From contig NC_134849.1 of NCBI RefSeq assembly GCF_965363235.1, forward strand, positions 54,382,122 to 54,446,121: 64,000 nucleotides of DNA, in the 5' to 3' direction. The position numbers and the translations under genes were made by a program. The DNA comes from Mytilus galloprovincialis (Eukaryota > Mollusca > Bivalvia > Mytilida > Mytilidae). Below, in pieces: positions 1 to 12,700 of this stretch. Numbering within the stretch: position 1 is the first letter of the stretch; the number at the start of each line of letters is the position of its first letter. Under the pieces are notes generated by a model, which was not told the origin of the DNA, did not search any database, and saw only the letters and a list, made by a program, of their open reading frames with translations.

Positions 1-510
1 TTGCCGGCGCTGGAAATACTGTGAATTTGTTATTTTACCGGTTCTTTGTGAAGTTTTAAAAGATATATCAGTCATAATGAAGATTGGAATATGTAGAAAT
101 TAATAAAAATAAAAATAAGGAGCTATGTAACTGTATATAATTTGATAAATCATTATGCCATCTTACAAAATCAATCATATATCTTCAAAATCATAAATAT
201 TTAATGGAATTTGCCTTTGAAATTAGGGAACCACCATTTAGCTTTTATTTTATTTTTTTAAATTCTGATTTCCAAATTGATGAAACAAAATATTCTGTAC
301 AAGTATAGGACAAAAAATATTCTAAATCCAGGTTCCTCCCATACCTTATAGTGTTAAATTTGATTGATATCGTTGAACAAAATTGTTTGCACTTTGCGGG
401 AAAAAAATCTGACTCGAGCAAAGACCTCGACCCTCCTTGAAGTTAAATTATAGCTCCTTAACAGTCTTTTCTTTGAATTGCATTTATCTGTAACCAAATT
501 GTTAACTATA
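1..510. other. Upstream spacer, nothing recognised
   Basis: This is AT-rich DNA with short stop-filled frames and no splice-flanked exon matching the receptor family. I see no gene or clear repeat in it. Confidence 0.5.
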
Positions 511-605
511 AACTGTAAAACAAAAATGTAAGGCAGTGGCTATTTTGATAGCTGTTGGAAAACAGATGCAAAATAACCACTGCCTTCGATTGTTGTTTTA
601 CAGTT
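511..605. repeat. Near-perfect fold-back (hairpin) repeat
   Basis: The left arm begins AACTGTAAAACAAAAATG and reads into AAGGCAGTGGCTATTTTG. The right arm is its reverse complement (CAAAATAACCACTGCCTT... to ...TTTTACAGTT) with a few mismatches, around a loop of about 20 bases. This is the size and shape of a miniature fold-back element. No protein is encoded. Confidence 0.65.
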
Positions 606-661
606 CTGTATAGTCTCTTTATGAATAGTGTATATGGTCCTATTAAGTACGTACACAAATT

Positions 662-958
662 TCAGAATGGACGAACAGCAAAAAAAAAAAGAAGGCATTT
701 TTTTTATACTATAACACAAAGTGGATAAAGGCTAGACGAGCTCTAAATCGGAAACCAGCACGCGAAACTGCAATAAGTTCGTCAGACAGTGATAATGCCA
801 GTCAAACAATAACTTCAAAGTATATCAGAACCCCTGACATTCCCATTATTGCCAACGAAAATAGGTCAGACGAAAATGAAGAATGTAGTATAATGTTTTT
901 CACCCCAGAGACACCTATCGAAATTGTGTTCTACTTTAGGGGTTTGAATGTCCTTTGA
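662..958 (+). other. Coding-like open frame of unknown origin
   Basis: An open frame of 98 codons without an ATG ends in TGA. It starts with a lysine run and continues with a polar, serine- and glutamate-rich sequence (for example RALNRKPARETAISSSDSD and ENRSDENEECS). The composition looks more coding-like than its surroundings, but I recognise no domain. It could be the decayed amino end of a transposon protein or chance. The stretch just after it (about 940-1060) resembles the sequence at 42240-42360 upstream of copy 3, through a shared dispersed repeat. Confidence 0.25.
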
Positions 959-1669
959 CATCGTCTGCCTTTTAGTTTTAAAGAACAGATAATGAGATAT
1001 AACCAAAAGAGGACAAAATGGCCAAAAATTAGTAGTTACCCAAATGAAGATTTTCTCCTCAATGTGAAAATATTTTTTTAATATGACTTAGTTTATCACA
1101 TTGCAATTGCATAACAACAGTATTTTTGAAAAGAATCCCGTTACTCTCTTATAAACTTACACTTCTCTACAATAACTTCATCTAATCATTAATCCGTTTG
1201 AGACTATTGATAATATATGTTTACGTGTTACATTCCACAACATGTGTATTTATTTAAACTTTATGAAACGAAAATTGCATAAAATACCTTACAACTATTT
1301 TCTGGTGACCCTACATCAAATTATGTATTTAAAGTATAACGGAAATAAACTCATCATAGATACCAGTCTTTTGTATGTAACCAAACACCCTTGAAAGATT
1401 TCCTGTTATTTTTATAAAATGCATTTAAATAAGCTACTGTGTTTACAAATGTTGCAGTTTGTTTTCGTTCTTCTCGTTTACTGTTTGTAATGTGTGAATT
1501 CTGTATATGACTAACACTATTCATAATTGGAGGACATACATGTAGTTATTTCAGTGTTTTATGAGTTGAAGTCTTGATTGGAATCCGTCTTGATATTAAT
1601 CAACAGCTGACAAAACGATATTTTGAAATGGCATTGTACACATTATTCTAAGGTAAATTATATATGTTA

Positions 1670-4600
1670 CAGGCATTTCTTAAATTTAGGCATTTTGTAA
1701 AATGACTGAATTTTCAGCCAATTTATAAAATGCCTAATCCTGACAGGCATTATACAAAATTACTAAAAATACCTAGTCATTTTGTAAAATGACTTAAATT
1801 TTGAAACAAAATTCAACAAATTGCCTGTTCAGTTTTAGGCAATTTGTAGAAATAAAGTTATCCTTGACACGGTAGGTATAGTGTCCGGCTAGGATCGAGC
1901 TTAATCGAGTTATTCGGTCCATTTGTTTCGAGTGTAGTTTGGGCTTTTTTAAAGTGATTACACATGCTATAAGTTCAATTAACTGCTATTTCGTAATTAA
2001 AATAGTTTTTTACACTATTTTCCAACTTAAATTGAATACTTTACATGTTTCGATCAACAAAGAAGCACAATTTCCTTGTATTTAAACCAAAAATTCCGTG
2101 TTATTATTGTCCGGGTTTTTTCGAAAGCAACTGTGAAATCGTCCGGTTTTCTTAGACAAATTGTCCGGTTTTTTTTACAGAAAATTTGAATAAGAAAAAA
2201 GGTATTCTAGACTTTAAAAAGTGACTTTTCTAGTTTATACCTGTATTTTAATGAATGAAAATGTTATTTATTATCAATAAATCATAAAAACATAATACTA
2301 TATTGATCAAAACTAACCTTTTAGAATTTAATGCAAGTTATCTGTTCGATCGGAAACTGTTCTACCACAACTTTCCAGTATTAGATTATAAATTATTAGA
2401 TCCTTTAAAAAAAGAATTTAGAACAAAGTGCAGGAGAATCATAATCTTTTTAACTTAATTTCATGGTATTTTTGTTAGTTTAAACATACTTATTAGTAGT
2501 TGATTAGGAAACAAGTTATTGTAACTTATATTATTCCCTTGTCACTTTGGTACTTATGTTGTCAAAGTAAATAAAGATTTCGTGGTGAACCATGGAGTTT
2601 TTATATTTGACTTATTATGGTACCCTGTTGTCCATTGGTCCATCGTCATCATGTCGGACAAAAACTCAAAAACACTATAACCAGTTTACATGAAACTTCG
2701 ATGAATAGTCTATTGAGGTATCATACCTTTTGAATTTTTAGAAAGTATTGATTTTATTTTACTGAACAGTCTTGCTGTTTATAGTTATCTCTATTTATAA
2801 TGAACTTTGAACTTGAATTTGGTTTCTGAGTTATAAGCCAAAATGTGCCTTTTACCTATTTTCTATTTTTAACCATGGCGGCCATCTTAGTTAGTTGTCT
2901 GTGTCAGCGCACACATTTTTCAAACTAGATTTATTTGTGCAAAAGACTACCAAATTAGAAAAAAAAATGTTTATAATTGACTATAAAGGCCAATAACTCC
3001 ATAAGTTAAGCATTAGTAACAAATTTGTTTCTATTATTAAAACTTTATATTCATCAGTGCGTCTTCGTGTATGATCTGGAGGAGTGCTGTCAGATGCGTT
3101 TGACAATTTTCTTGGTGGAAAACAAGGGGAACCTTTATCGCCTTTGCTGTTTTTGTTTTTTATTAACGACATTATTCAAGATATTTCCGTTGAAACAGAT
3201 AAAGACATCGTGTCTCTAAATGGATTTTTAATATATTTGATCTTATTTGCTGATGATACCGTACTTTTTGGAAAATCAACGAATGTGTTGCAACATTTAC
3301 TGAATAAATTCCTACTATATTGTAATAAATGGAACATAGAAGTAAACACGGAGAAGACAAAAGTTGTTGTTTTCCGAAATGGATGGAGGCCTGTGGTAAA
3401 CCGTTTTTATTACAACGACAGAGAATTAGAAATTGTGAACTCCTATGTATACCTCGGTGTATTGCTCCACTATAATGGAAAATTTTTACAAACTCAAAAG
3501 CGTTTATCTCAACAAGGATCAAGAGCTTTATCTTCACTAATAAATTCATTGAAACAAATATATGTGACTACTGAACAACAAATTTTCCTATTCGATAGTA
3601 TGGTTGGATCCGTTTTAAGTTATGGGTCTGAAATATGGGGTTTTCATCGTGCTGGTGATATAGAGCTTATATATAATAGATTTTGTAGATTTATTTTGAA
3701 ACTTGGTAAAAAAGTCCCTACAAATTTTTTATATGGTGAACTTGGGCACCTGCCATTGCATATTTTGAGAAAATATATAATCCTGAAATATTGGATTCAT
3801 ATTGTAACTAATAAACCTCATATTGTATATGAAGTTTATAAACTTTTGTACAAAGATGCAAATAATGGTAAAATTAATTGGGCGTCTAACGTAAAAAAAT
3901 TGTTATGTAACCTTGGATTTTATGATGTATGGATTTCACAAGATACTAGTAAATTATCATTTGATTGTATAAAAACACGTATTAAAGATCAATTTTTACA
4001 AAGCTGGAACACAGCTTTAGAAGAATGTAATAAACTTTGTATTTATAAACGATATAAACTAGAATTTGGTTTTGAAAAATACTTAGATTTTCATTGTAAT
4101 GTATCTATATTAACAAAACTACGTAGCGGCACACTTAAATTAAATGTTGAAGTTGGTCGTTATCTAAATACTCAAAGAGAAAACAGAATTTGTATGTGTT
4201 GTAATATGAATGTTTTAGAGGACGAGTATCATTTTGTTTTATCATGTCCAGCGTATAGATCTGTGCGTATAGAATTTTTAACTTTATTCTACTGTTCTTG
4301 GCCAAATCGGCACAAGTTAGATAATTTATTACAAGCTCATTCTAAATCTTTGACAGTAAAACTATGTAACTATTTAAATGCAGCTTGGAAAATTAGATCG
4401 CATATATTGTCATAATATTATTGTATACTCTGTAACTACTGTTGTCTGCTGTCTTATGTTTGTCATATATTGTATATATTTTCGTTTGCCATAGCATGTA
4501 TATGCTTCTTGCAAATAAAGTATTCATTCATAAGGGGTCAATTGACAATTGCTTATTGCGAAACATAATGCTGTCGAACGTTTTGTCAGTAATCGTAACA

Positions 4601-4773
4601 AAAGAGCTAAATGTGATGATTCCGGTTTCTCCAAATATGGTTGAAGTGCTGAAACCAGATTTCACGCGAAACAAATATGTCTTTACAAAAGTTCAGGACA
4701 CATATTGTGTAACAGCTCTGTCATCCAAACATTTCAGGCATTTTACAAAATGCATAAGTTTAGAAAATGCCTG
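1670..4773. mobile_element. TIR DNA transposon, TA-flanked, with nested LINE
   Basis: The ends are 41-bp terminal inverted repeats: left 1670-1710 beginning CAGGCATTTCTTAAATTTAG, right 4733-4773 ending AGAAAATGCCTG. They match at about 36 of 41 positions and are flanked by TA on both sides, as expected for Tc1/mariner/pogo-type target duplication. Inside the left end are further short palindromes of the form AGGCATTTTGTAAAATG. The empty site is visible as the uninterrupted upstream sequence of copies 2 and 3. No transposase was recognised, so this is a non-autonomous or gutted element. A frame near the right end (about 4540-4770) is open but unrecognised. Confidence 0.72.
3072..4531 (+). mobile_element. 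5'-truncated LINE: reverse transcriptase C-terminal part
   Basis: This frame (about 443 codons, stop at 4413-4415) encodes the back half of a non-LTR retrotransposon reverse transcriptase. Visible motifs in order are KQGEPLSPLLF near residue 13, the catalytic FADD box in LILFADDTVLFG near residue 54, the EVNTEKTKVVVF thumb-side block, YLGVLL, YGSEIWGF, and a terminal zinc knuckle C-x2-C-...-H-x4-CP of the kind found in Jockey/CR1/RTE-like elements. The endonuclease and the front of the RT are absent, so it is a typical 5' truncation. The 3' end has AATAAA followed by an ATTCATTCAT tail at about 4531. It lies inside the TIR element. Confidence 0.85.
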
Positions 4774-5239
4774 TAACATATATTTTACATGATACCTAAC
4801 GAATATTTTTAGTTTTTCTCAATTTTTCGTCAAGATCCAAATTTAATTTACCGATGTATAAATGCAACATCAGCACATATGAAGTCAAGCTATTGTCAGT
4901 TGTTCTCTTGATCTGATATAAAAACAACATTACAATGCAAATCTGTTAATTAAAGTAGCAAATAAAAAAAAAATTGTAATAAAACTATTGTGAATAAACA
5001 ATATTTTAAATCAAAACAATTGTAAATCTGTTACAATGTTTTATTCATATCAGATCAGAATACTAACTCAAACAAATTTGAAATTTCAGAAAATGGTCCT
5101 AAATAATAAAATTGATTAGTGGTTTTATACCTAAAATATGAACACAACACCAATTGAATGTCTTGTTGGAACGTTAATACATAGAAGAAGACAGATATTT
5201 AATATTATCTGTTTTGTCAAAAGGTGTCTAACTTAACCG

Positions 5240-6715
5240 ATCCTGTTATGTCCACCAATTCCTAGCTATACAAAGCTAAATGTGGTTAAAGTAGGAAATT
5301 AGAATATTGTTGTATTTTAACAATCGAACATTTTCTTCATTTCTCATCCTAACATCCCACTTTTTACTGTCGCTGCCATATCAAGAAAAAAACCACTTCA
5401 CAAATTGGAAGTTTGAGATTGTTTTTGGGATACAATTGCTTTCAAGCAATCTGTAGACTTTTACCATTGACTCAGGTCCATGCCCTCACGTCAACCTTTT
5501 TATTCTAAACATTAAGGAACATCTCAGATTCTTAAGATTGTCTTGCTTTATAAGGTAAAACAAACAAAAGGATTGAGTTTAAACAACTTTCCTTTAAAGT
5601 TCTTCTCATAATCTTCATGTTTCGATTTTTCCCTTGACTTATATTCGTGTTTCTAACAACACGGAAATTCAGAATTAAGCAGTATTTATATTTAGTGTTT
5701 TTATATAATTAGAAATACGTCAGAGGGAATTCCCCAGTTTTGATCAAATGCGATAATTCTCTGAATTCCGATAAATCTATTTTTGTCATATAAGAACTGA
5801 AGTGGAGTTTTTTCTTATCTGTCACCGTTATGAAACTGATATTTGATTTGTACTTCCATAAAGGAGTGGAGAACCATCTAGGTCGTTTAATTAACATTTG
5901 ATATGTGCCCTTGCTAAAAATCACAAGTTTATGGTTTGTTGAGGTTATTATGCGCATGCGTCTATTTTTTTTTACTTCAAGGTGTATCAGATTGAATGGT
6001 TGCTCTGGATTCCCAACTCCATTGATTAATTTGAAACTTATGAAATCCTTTCTATGTCTGTCTTCTATTTAGGGTTATTGTTGTTGAATAATTTTAAATC
6101 ATATGCATCATTTAAATTAAGATAAAAGTAGTCCACGACGTAAAGGTGTAACTGGAACACCCCTTCAGCCGAAATGGAGTCTTCTGTATTATCGCTTCGA
6201 GTTGTCTCCGTTCCGTAAGTAACATCCGTTTATTTTGAATCATAATACGACGATAGGTCGAGAAAAATTAACTCGTTCTGTCGATAGACGTCGTATTTTA
6301 TTTAAAGCGATCGAAATTTAAACAGAGGAATGTGTACGGAAAGGTGTCATGCCCACTGACCCAAAGGAAATTAAATATTTAAAGAGTTAAAAATGGGGTT
6401 CCTCCTAGAATTCACGTAGTAAAATAGGTGATTAGATACGAAGTGATATACCTTCTCTTACTCTAGTGACTGCTGTGGAAAGTAAACTTGGAATTAATAG
6501 TTCAAAAATAAAACACAATAATTACATTGTCCATACATTTGTATCAGGGATAAGTTTTTTAAAAGTTGAATAGCTACTTAACTTACGTAAATTACATTTT
6601 ACATGACTTTTTGCAGTTGAATTATTTTTGAAAATAATACTCATACATGTATCAATGAAAACAATATTAATCCTATCCCTCAGAGCAATCATGCTCTTTA
6701 ATTATTTTATTTCAG
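5240..6715 (+). other. Copy 1 leader intron / upstream DNA
   Basis: No protein-coding exon is seen. By comparison with copies 2 and 3 this is the intron between the leader exon and the signal-peptide exon, ending at the acceptor ATTTTATTTCAG at 6715. A diverged inverted repeat sits at about 6244-6300, with arms built on AATACGACG and CGTCGTATT. Confidence 0.4.
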
Positions 6716-6743
6716 AGAACACATGTAAGAAATAAGACAAGAC

Positions 6744-9700
6744 ATGAATACTCGACCACACACCATTGTTTGGATTATACTTTTGGTGTTTTCCTGGAAA
6801 TGTGGAAAGGGTGAGTAGTTATCAAATGTTTATGTTATTATTCCTTAGGAAAACTGAATAATGAAAAATCGTTAATTTCTTTTTTTAAACAAATGAGGTA
6901 TCCGTGGACGCTTTTTATATAAATAGTTTTATATATAAATGACTGTATATACGTACTGTATATAGCTTTTTGCTAGTTTTTACTTAATATTTAAATGATT
7001 AGGAGTAATGTTGCATCTTAAGTTATAGCAGTACTGTTTTCCTGTTGACACAACATAATTCCAGCTTAAAATTAGGTTATATTTGATTAGCCTTGCAAAT
7101 TTCGAAGATGTTGTCTTCTCCTTTTGAATTTTAATATGTTGTACGGGTTACGTCGTCTCCTGCTGTAACATAGTGTTTGACCAAAGCAAAGTATAACACT
7201 AGATTTACGTATGAGGAACAATCCATTTCAGTAAGAGTATTAGAAGCTACAATGGAAACATGGAAACAAGCGGTTCTAGATTGCTATGGGAATAACTCGT
7301 TTTTGGAAAGCAACACCACTGTTCTTAAACAGTACATGGTCAATCATAACGAAGTGAATGATAGTATTTGGGTTGGCAGCTTTTTAGCTTTACTTCCTTG
7401 GATTGAAATAAGAGGTAGGTAATTTATAACGCTTTTTGGTAATGTGTTACTGAGGGAAAACATTTTTATTTTATTCGTTCCATTCTATTAACATAGAAGC
7501 TGGAGTTGGAGCAAGAAATGGAAGGAATGATGGGTTTGCCTATGAATTTGTAAAAGCTTTTTTTTGGATTATACATAAATATGGAATCAAAAAATAGAAA
7601 ACTAGAGCCAATAGATTAGTGCTGTGGTGCGTTAATATAAAAAAAGTGTTTTTAAATGCACATTTCTTCGCTTAATGTTTGTTAAATGCGCTTCAAGACA
7701 TTGTCATTTGAAAATTTAATTTAAATTTGAAAACTATTTACAACCCTCAAGTAAGCCTCTGATTAATTGTCTTCTTATGATCATAATGTTGTTTTTTTAT
7801 AGTCGTGTCATTTCTTCAACGATTCTACATCTCCTTATAGTTTTTGTATGTTCAAATATGTTTGTCCTGAAAATTACCGAAGAGACAACAGTTGTCGAAT
7901 TGCGCATCTTGTGTTGTAGTTTTCATCTGTTTATAAACGTAGGTAGTTGTAAATCAATTATATAAAAAAAATTATTTCAAAAGAAGTGTTCAAGCAAAAA
8001 AAAAAAAAAAGCAAGCAGATATGTTATAATCAGTCAAGTCTGTGAATGAATTGTGTTATAAAGGATCCTATTTTCGCATAAATCATTTCCTATTTATTTG
8101 TTTTAAGATTTTAGTTTATTTATGTTTCTGAAAGGTTGTTACAATATACCACTAACATGTAACAGCTTTGAAACAGACGAAAGAAATGCCACAAATTTAC
8201 AACTGTGTCAACTCAAATGCATGAAAAGACGATATTTTGCATTTAACCAAAAAGTAAGTGTACCAGTCATGAAATTCATTCAACTGTGGGGCAGTCTAAA
8301 GTTTTTTTTCTGATCTTTTCAAGTCTTTTTTTTATAAAACAGTCGATAGCTACTCCAAGTTTAAAGCTCGTGGATATCTGATTTAGAGTAAAAATGTAAG
8401 AACCCTTTGTTTGTTGACAATTTTAATGACATAAATCAACATAAACATTATAAAAATCAAATAAAAAGGTTTTAAACTTATTAGATCGAGAAAAAAAAAA
8501 AAAAATCCGCATACACACAATTAAGCAAACAAAAATCAGAAAGAACATATTTGAGAGTAAGTTGAGTAATTAAACGCTAGTTCATGACCAGTAATAACTT
8601 ATGATACACTCATTTATTTAAAACTGAAATTTCCATTTAGGTCATTGAAATAGTCATAGGCCCAATAACATCCCTGTATTTGTAATTTAATCACACATTT
8701 TGTCGGCTTTAAGCGACTATATTTTCGAAAATAGGCACAATGATCCCTTACACAATATCTGTTTTTCTAAAACTTGTTAATATTCTATACATGAAGCTAC
8801 CGTTATATACAATTATATGAAAAACTTAAAGAAAGAAACAACAGTTGAGGAAAGCAAACATTTTAGGGTTATGTTACAGTCCTTGTTTTTGATTCCAACA
8901 AAATTTCAAAAAAAAGCTTATATTAAAAAAATAAATTCTTAATTCAAATATATATTTTAGAATAAGAGATGCGTTTGCTTTGATGAACACGATGTAGTGA
9001 AAAAAGAGACTGACAATGCAACTTTTTGTCAAGAATGTACAGACAGTGGAGACTGCAATACACACGCTGTTGTATACAAAGGTTTGCATTAATATAAGAA
9101 ATGGCACAAAACCATTACTAAATATACACTACCATCTTGAAAACAAATTTCAAAATGGCATTGACAAAGAATGTTTTCAAACTTCAAAACGGAATCATGT
9201 TAAAAATAAGCTATACAAGGTAAACAAAGTGACCACACATACCGTAATATTGTTTACATTGTCTATTTTTACAGAGTATAGGCTTGATTTGCAGGATTCA
9301 TCTTTATTTTAGTTTAAAAATGGGAAAACAGCACGTTTAATCAAACATTTTCCCCACTAAGTTATATCTGAGTCGTGCCACTTTGCTAATACGGAATATA
9401 AACGCTCATTACTAATGCTAAATTCGAAATCTCATTTGTTAGAAGATGTTGTCGCCTAAAACAACATTAAAAACTAAAATACCATTCACCATTTTGAAGG
9501 TTGTCGGAAAAAGACGGAGACAATAGTTTATCTGCAATTGGAAAGACCTATTCTATATATCAAGATTAAGATACAAGGTTAAATGTTTAAAGATTGTCAA
9601 TGTAGACATTTGAAGTATAATGTCGGGTATTAAATCTTTCAAGCACGGTGTACGTACTGTTTTACAATATTAACAGCTGAAGTACACATTGTTGAATACA

Positions 9701-12700
9701 TATACTTGTTGCAAAAATGAACTGTGGAGTTTTGTTCTCTCCATGATATCAAGCCAATCTACACAATTATACACATTTGCATGTATTACGTATATATATA
9801 TTTAATATATGATTCAAAGATTTTGCATAATTATTTTCATCCAATTTAAAATACTTGATTTATTTTTTGTCTACAGTTTTTGATAGACCAATAAATTTAG
9901 CGGATACTAGCCATGACTGCCTGTCTTACCAATGTAACTATACTGGCGCAATTCCAATATTTAACACACAAGAATGTTTTGAATATTCCAGATCATATTG
10001 TCGTAAGTATATTATATCATGAAAGTAAAAAATCGGTAGGAAATTAGTATGGTTTAACTGCAAGACGATAATTAACCTACTTAGACACAACAGAGGCGCT
10101 AAAAGAAAAAAGCAATTCTTGATACTATTACATCTGTGTCAGTACTACCTAACATTACATTTTACAACACTTTTCTTAATCATGCCGAACATGGACAAAC
10201 ATTCGTGTATCTGTTTCTTCGTGATTACGAGGGGATAGATAGAAAGTATATTTGTGAAATGGCAAAGAATATTTTCACCATGAGTAACATACACATTTTT
10301 ATAAATGCACCTGAGATCACCCCTAGTTTTTGGTGGGGTTCGTGTTGTTTATTCTTTAGTCTCAGTACAAGAGTAAAGTTAAAGAATATTTAAATCGAAA
10401 TAATGTGCTTAGTATTAATACAAATGCTTTCTTTTACGTGAACGGGAGTCGAATAGAATTTCATTTTATTAATACAAATTTGTGAGCAGATATATGTAAA
10501 AAATGTTTAAAAATTTGGAACCATTAGTATTTCCATCTAGTGAAATAATCCTGGGTATCATATTGTCAGAACAAGCTCTTAAAAAATTGTACTATCTGCC
10601 TCTCCGCTAAGCTAGATCATTAAAAAGAAAAAAGACGACCGATTTGCTAGGAATCAGAATAATCTTTACATGTAGAGTTACTGGCACTTTGTGAAGTTAT
10701 AAGTTAGAAATCCAGCGTGTTGATCTGTTACCAAAATGGTTTCATTCATATCACATCAGCTTGTTCTGATATTGAATATGCATTTTGAACAGCCATCTAT
10801 CAATCTAGAAAACAATGTATATACCGCAGTGTGTCGTTTACGTTCATGGTAATAATTTACTCTTGTGTTCAATTCTCTTTGTTTTATTTTTTTGTTATTC
10901 ATTAAAAACACTCTTCAATTATCCCTTGGTATGTTTCTATCTGTTTTAATCTGTATTTCGTTTTGTATAATGTCGTCATGTTTTGGTTTGTCTTCATGTT
11001 TTTATAGTTGCCATGGATATTATCCTGTCTGATTGCACAACGCAATATTCAGTGATAATGTAGATGAGAGTCATTATGTATAGTTTGTTATAACTCTGAA
11101 TGACTGATTTCTTTTCGAAAATATGAAAAAAATTACGGAAATTTGGGTTTCGGCTAAAATCAATTAAATATAATGTCTATTCAATGCCAGGAACCAGAAA
11201 TCCATCATATCTATCATATTTTATATCATTTGATTTTATGGAATACATAAAACGTTGGTTTTCCAGTTTTAATCGTATACATTTTTCATGTTAGAGCCTT
11301 CCATACTTTATTCTACTAAATGGATTTGTCTAAATAGTATGTTCGACAAATAAAGCGCTTGTTTAAAGTAGTGTTAAGAGTACTTTAAAAGCAAATTAGT
11401 CGTACCACATCTAATGTACTTGGTAAAACTCTGGATGAAGGTCGTCAAAATATGGATACGTAATCACATTATCTCCATGTTTAGTGTGTTTATTTACATT
11501 GTACAACCCTGTCAACTATCATGGTATCGTCATCATGAACGCCGGGGAAAGTGCTTGATCACACAGAATGCATATGATATAATATCTTTTTTTTTAAAGA
11601 GAATTGATAAAGAAAGCACCACAAATACTACAATTTATACTGCATTCGTTCTATTTGAGCAGTCAAAATGCGTTGACTGTATATTTCTATGTCATATCCC
11701 CACTGACCCGATATCACTTTTCCTTATGAATATGTAAATAGAAGTTATTTAATTATTCATACAACCTCTTAACCTGTTCTTGTTTCCAATGTATACAACG
11801 AAGATTCGAAAGACTAAAACTTATTTCTTTTACAACTTTTGGAAAAACATGTTTATCTTGTTCATATTTTTGTTTGAAACCTATAAATCATTATGCTTTA
11901 TGCTTTATGTTGATATTTTTTTGTCCAAACTCAAACAAATTCGTTCACCATCGATTGTGGGTTTCAAACATGTAATATACATTTCATTCACTGTGTTGTA
12001 TATTTCTTTGCCTGACATGAGGGATTTTCCACAATATCTAAATCAAATAAATAACATTAACACATAAAACAACAATTGCAAATTCGTTTTTTTAGATTGC
12101 AGTATTAAGACAATAATAGTGCATTGACCTGACACTTCTTTTTTGTGATATTTAGGGGATGGGCGAAGTGCTGATGGCCCTGCATATCAGCATTTCTTTC
12201 AATATCGATTTACGTGTGAGGAAAATCATTTCACTTATCCACTTCTTTATTCGGAAAATCCAGTTAACCTTTGTAACTTATCAGAATCACTTACCCCAGG
12301 AAGAGATGTTTGGGTTGGTGTTTACAGACAGAAACTATACGTAGACAATTCGGATAATGCAGGTAATATATCGGGTGTATACTCGGATGTACGATGATGT
12401 CTTATGTTGATTTACTGTCACTTACCTTAAAAACGTGCAGTTTTGAGTATGCATTACAAGAATATGTACACATTGTATGATACCTTGCTACGTATATAAT
12501 TCTACATGTTGTATAGGGTGAGATATTATGGACATAATTGTGCAAATAGTGATACAAGCATGAAATTTGGTATAAAGGTTGACTAAATGATGCTTAAACA
12601 TGTTAAAAAAAATCCGCTGCTGGCTAGAATTTTCAAAATGGCCATTTCGGAAATGGCGTCATTACAAATTGGCAATAATTCGTTAATCCTTTGAAAGGTG

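Larger units (their letters stand above)
1190..5240 (+). promoter_or_regulatory. Copy 1 upstream/leader region, split by a transposon
   Basis: The segments 1190-1667 and 4776-5240 match, in order, the continuous upstream regions of copy 2 (27140-28232) and copy 3 (42640-44467). Shared landmarks are TTTACAAATGTTGCAG, CAGCTGACA(A/C)AACGATATTTTGAAATGG and AAGGTAAATTATATAT. The 3.1-kb element at 1670-4773 interrupts the match just after the last landmark. In copies 2 and 3 the region ends with a leader exon whose donor is AGAAAG|GTAATT. The matching place in copy 1 (around 5190) reads AGAAGACAGATATTT and has no GT donor, so its leader exon must differ. A transcription start cannot be placed from sequence alone. 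Confidence 0.45.

Noticed and set aside
3172-3549. Minus-strand frame opposite the LINE
   Set aside because: It is a shadow of the reverse transcriptase frame on the other strand.
4442-4792. 116-codon frame at the right end of the 1670-4773 element as a transposase
   Set aside because: No catalytic motif. It runs through the LINE tail, unique sequence and the inverted repeat, so it cannot be one gene.
10136-10393. Plus-strand frame repeated at 13707-14012
   Set aside because: The two frames look conserved only because the DNA is a recent duplication. The meaningful coding traces are on the minus strand (transposon fossil).
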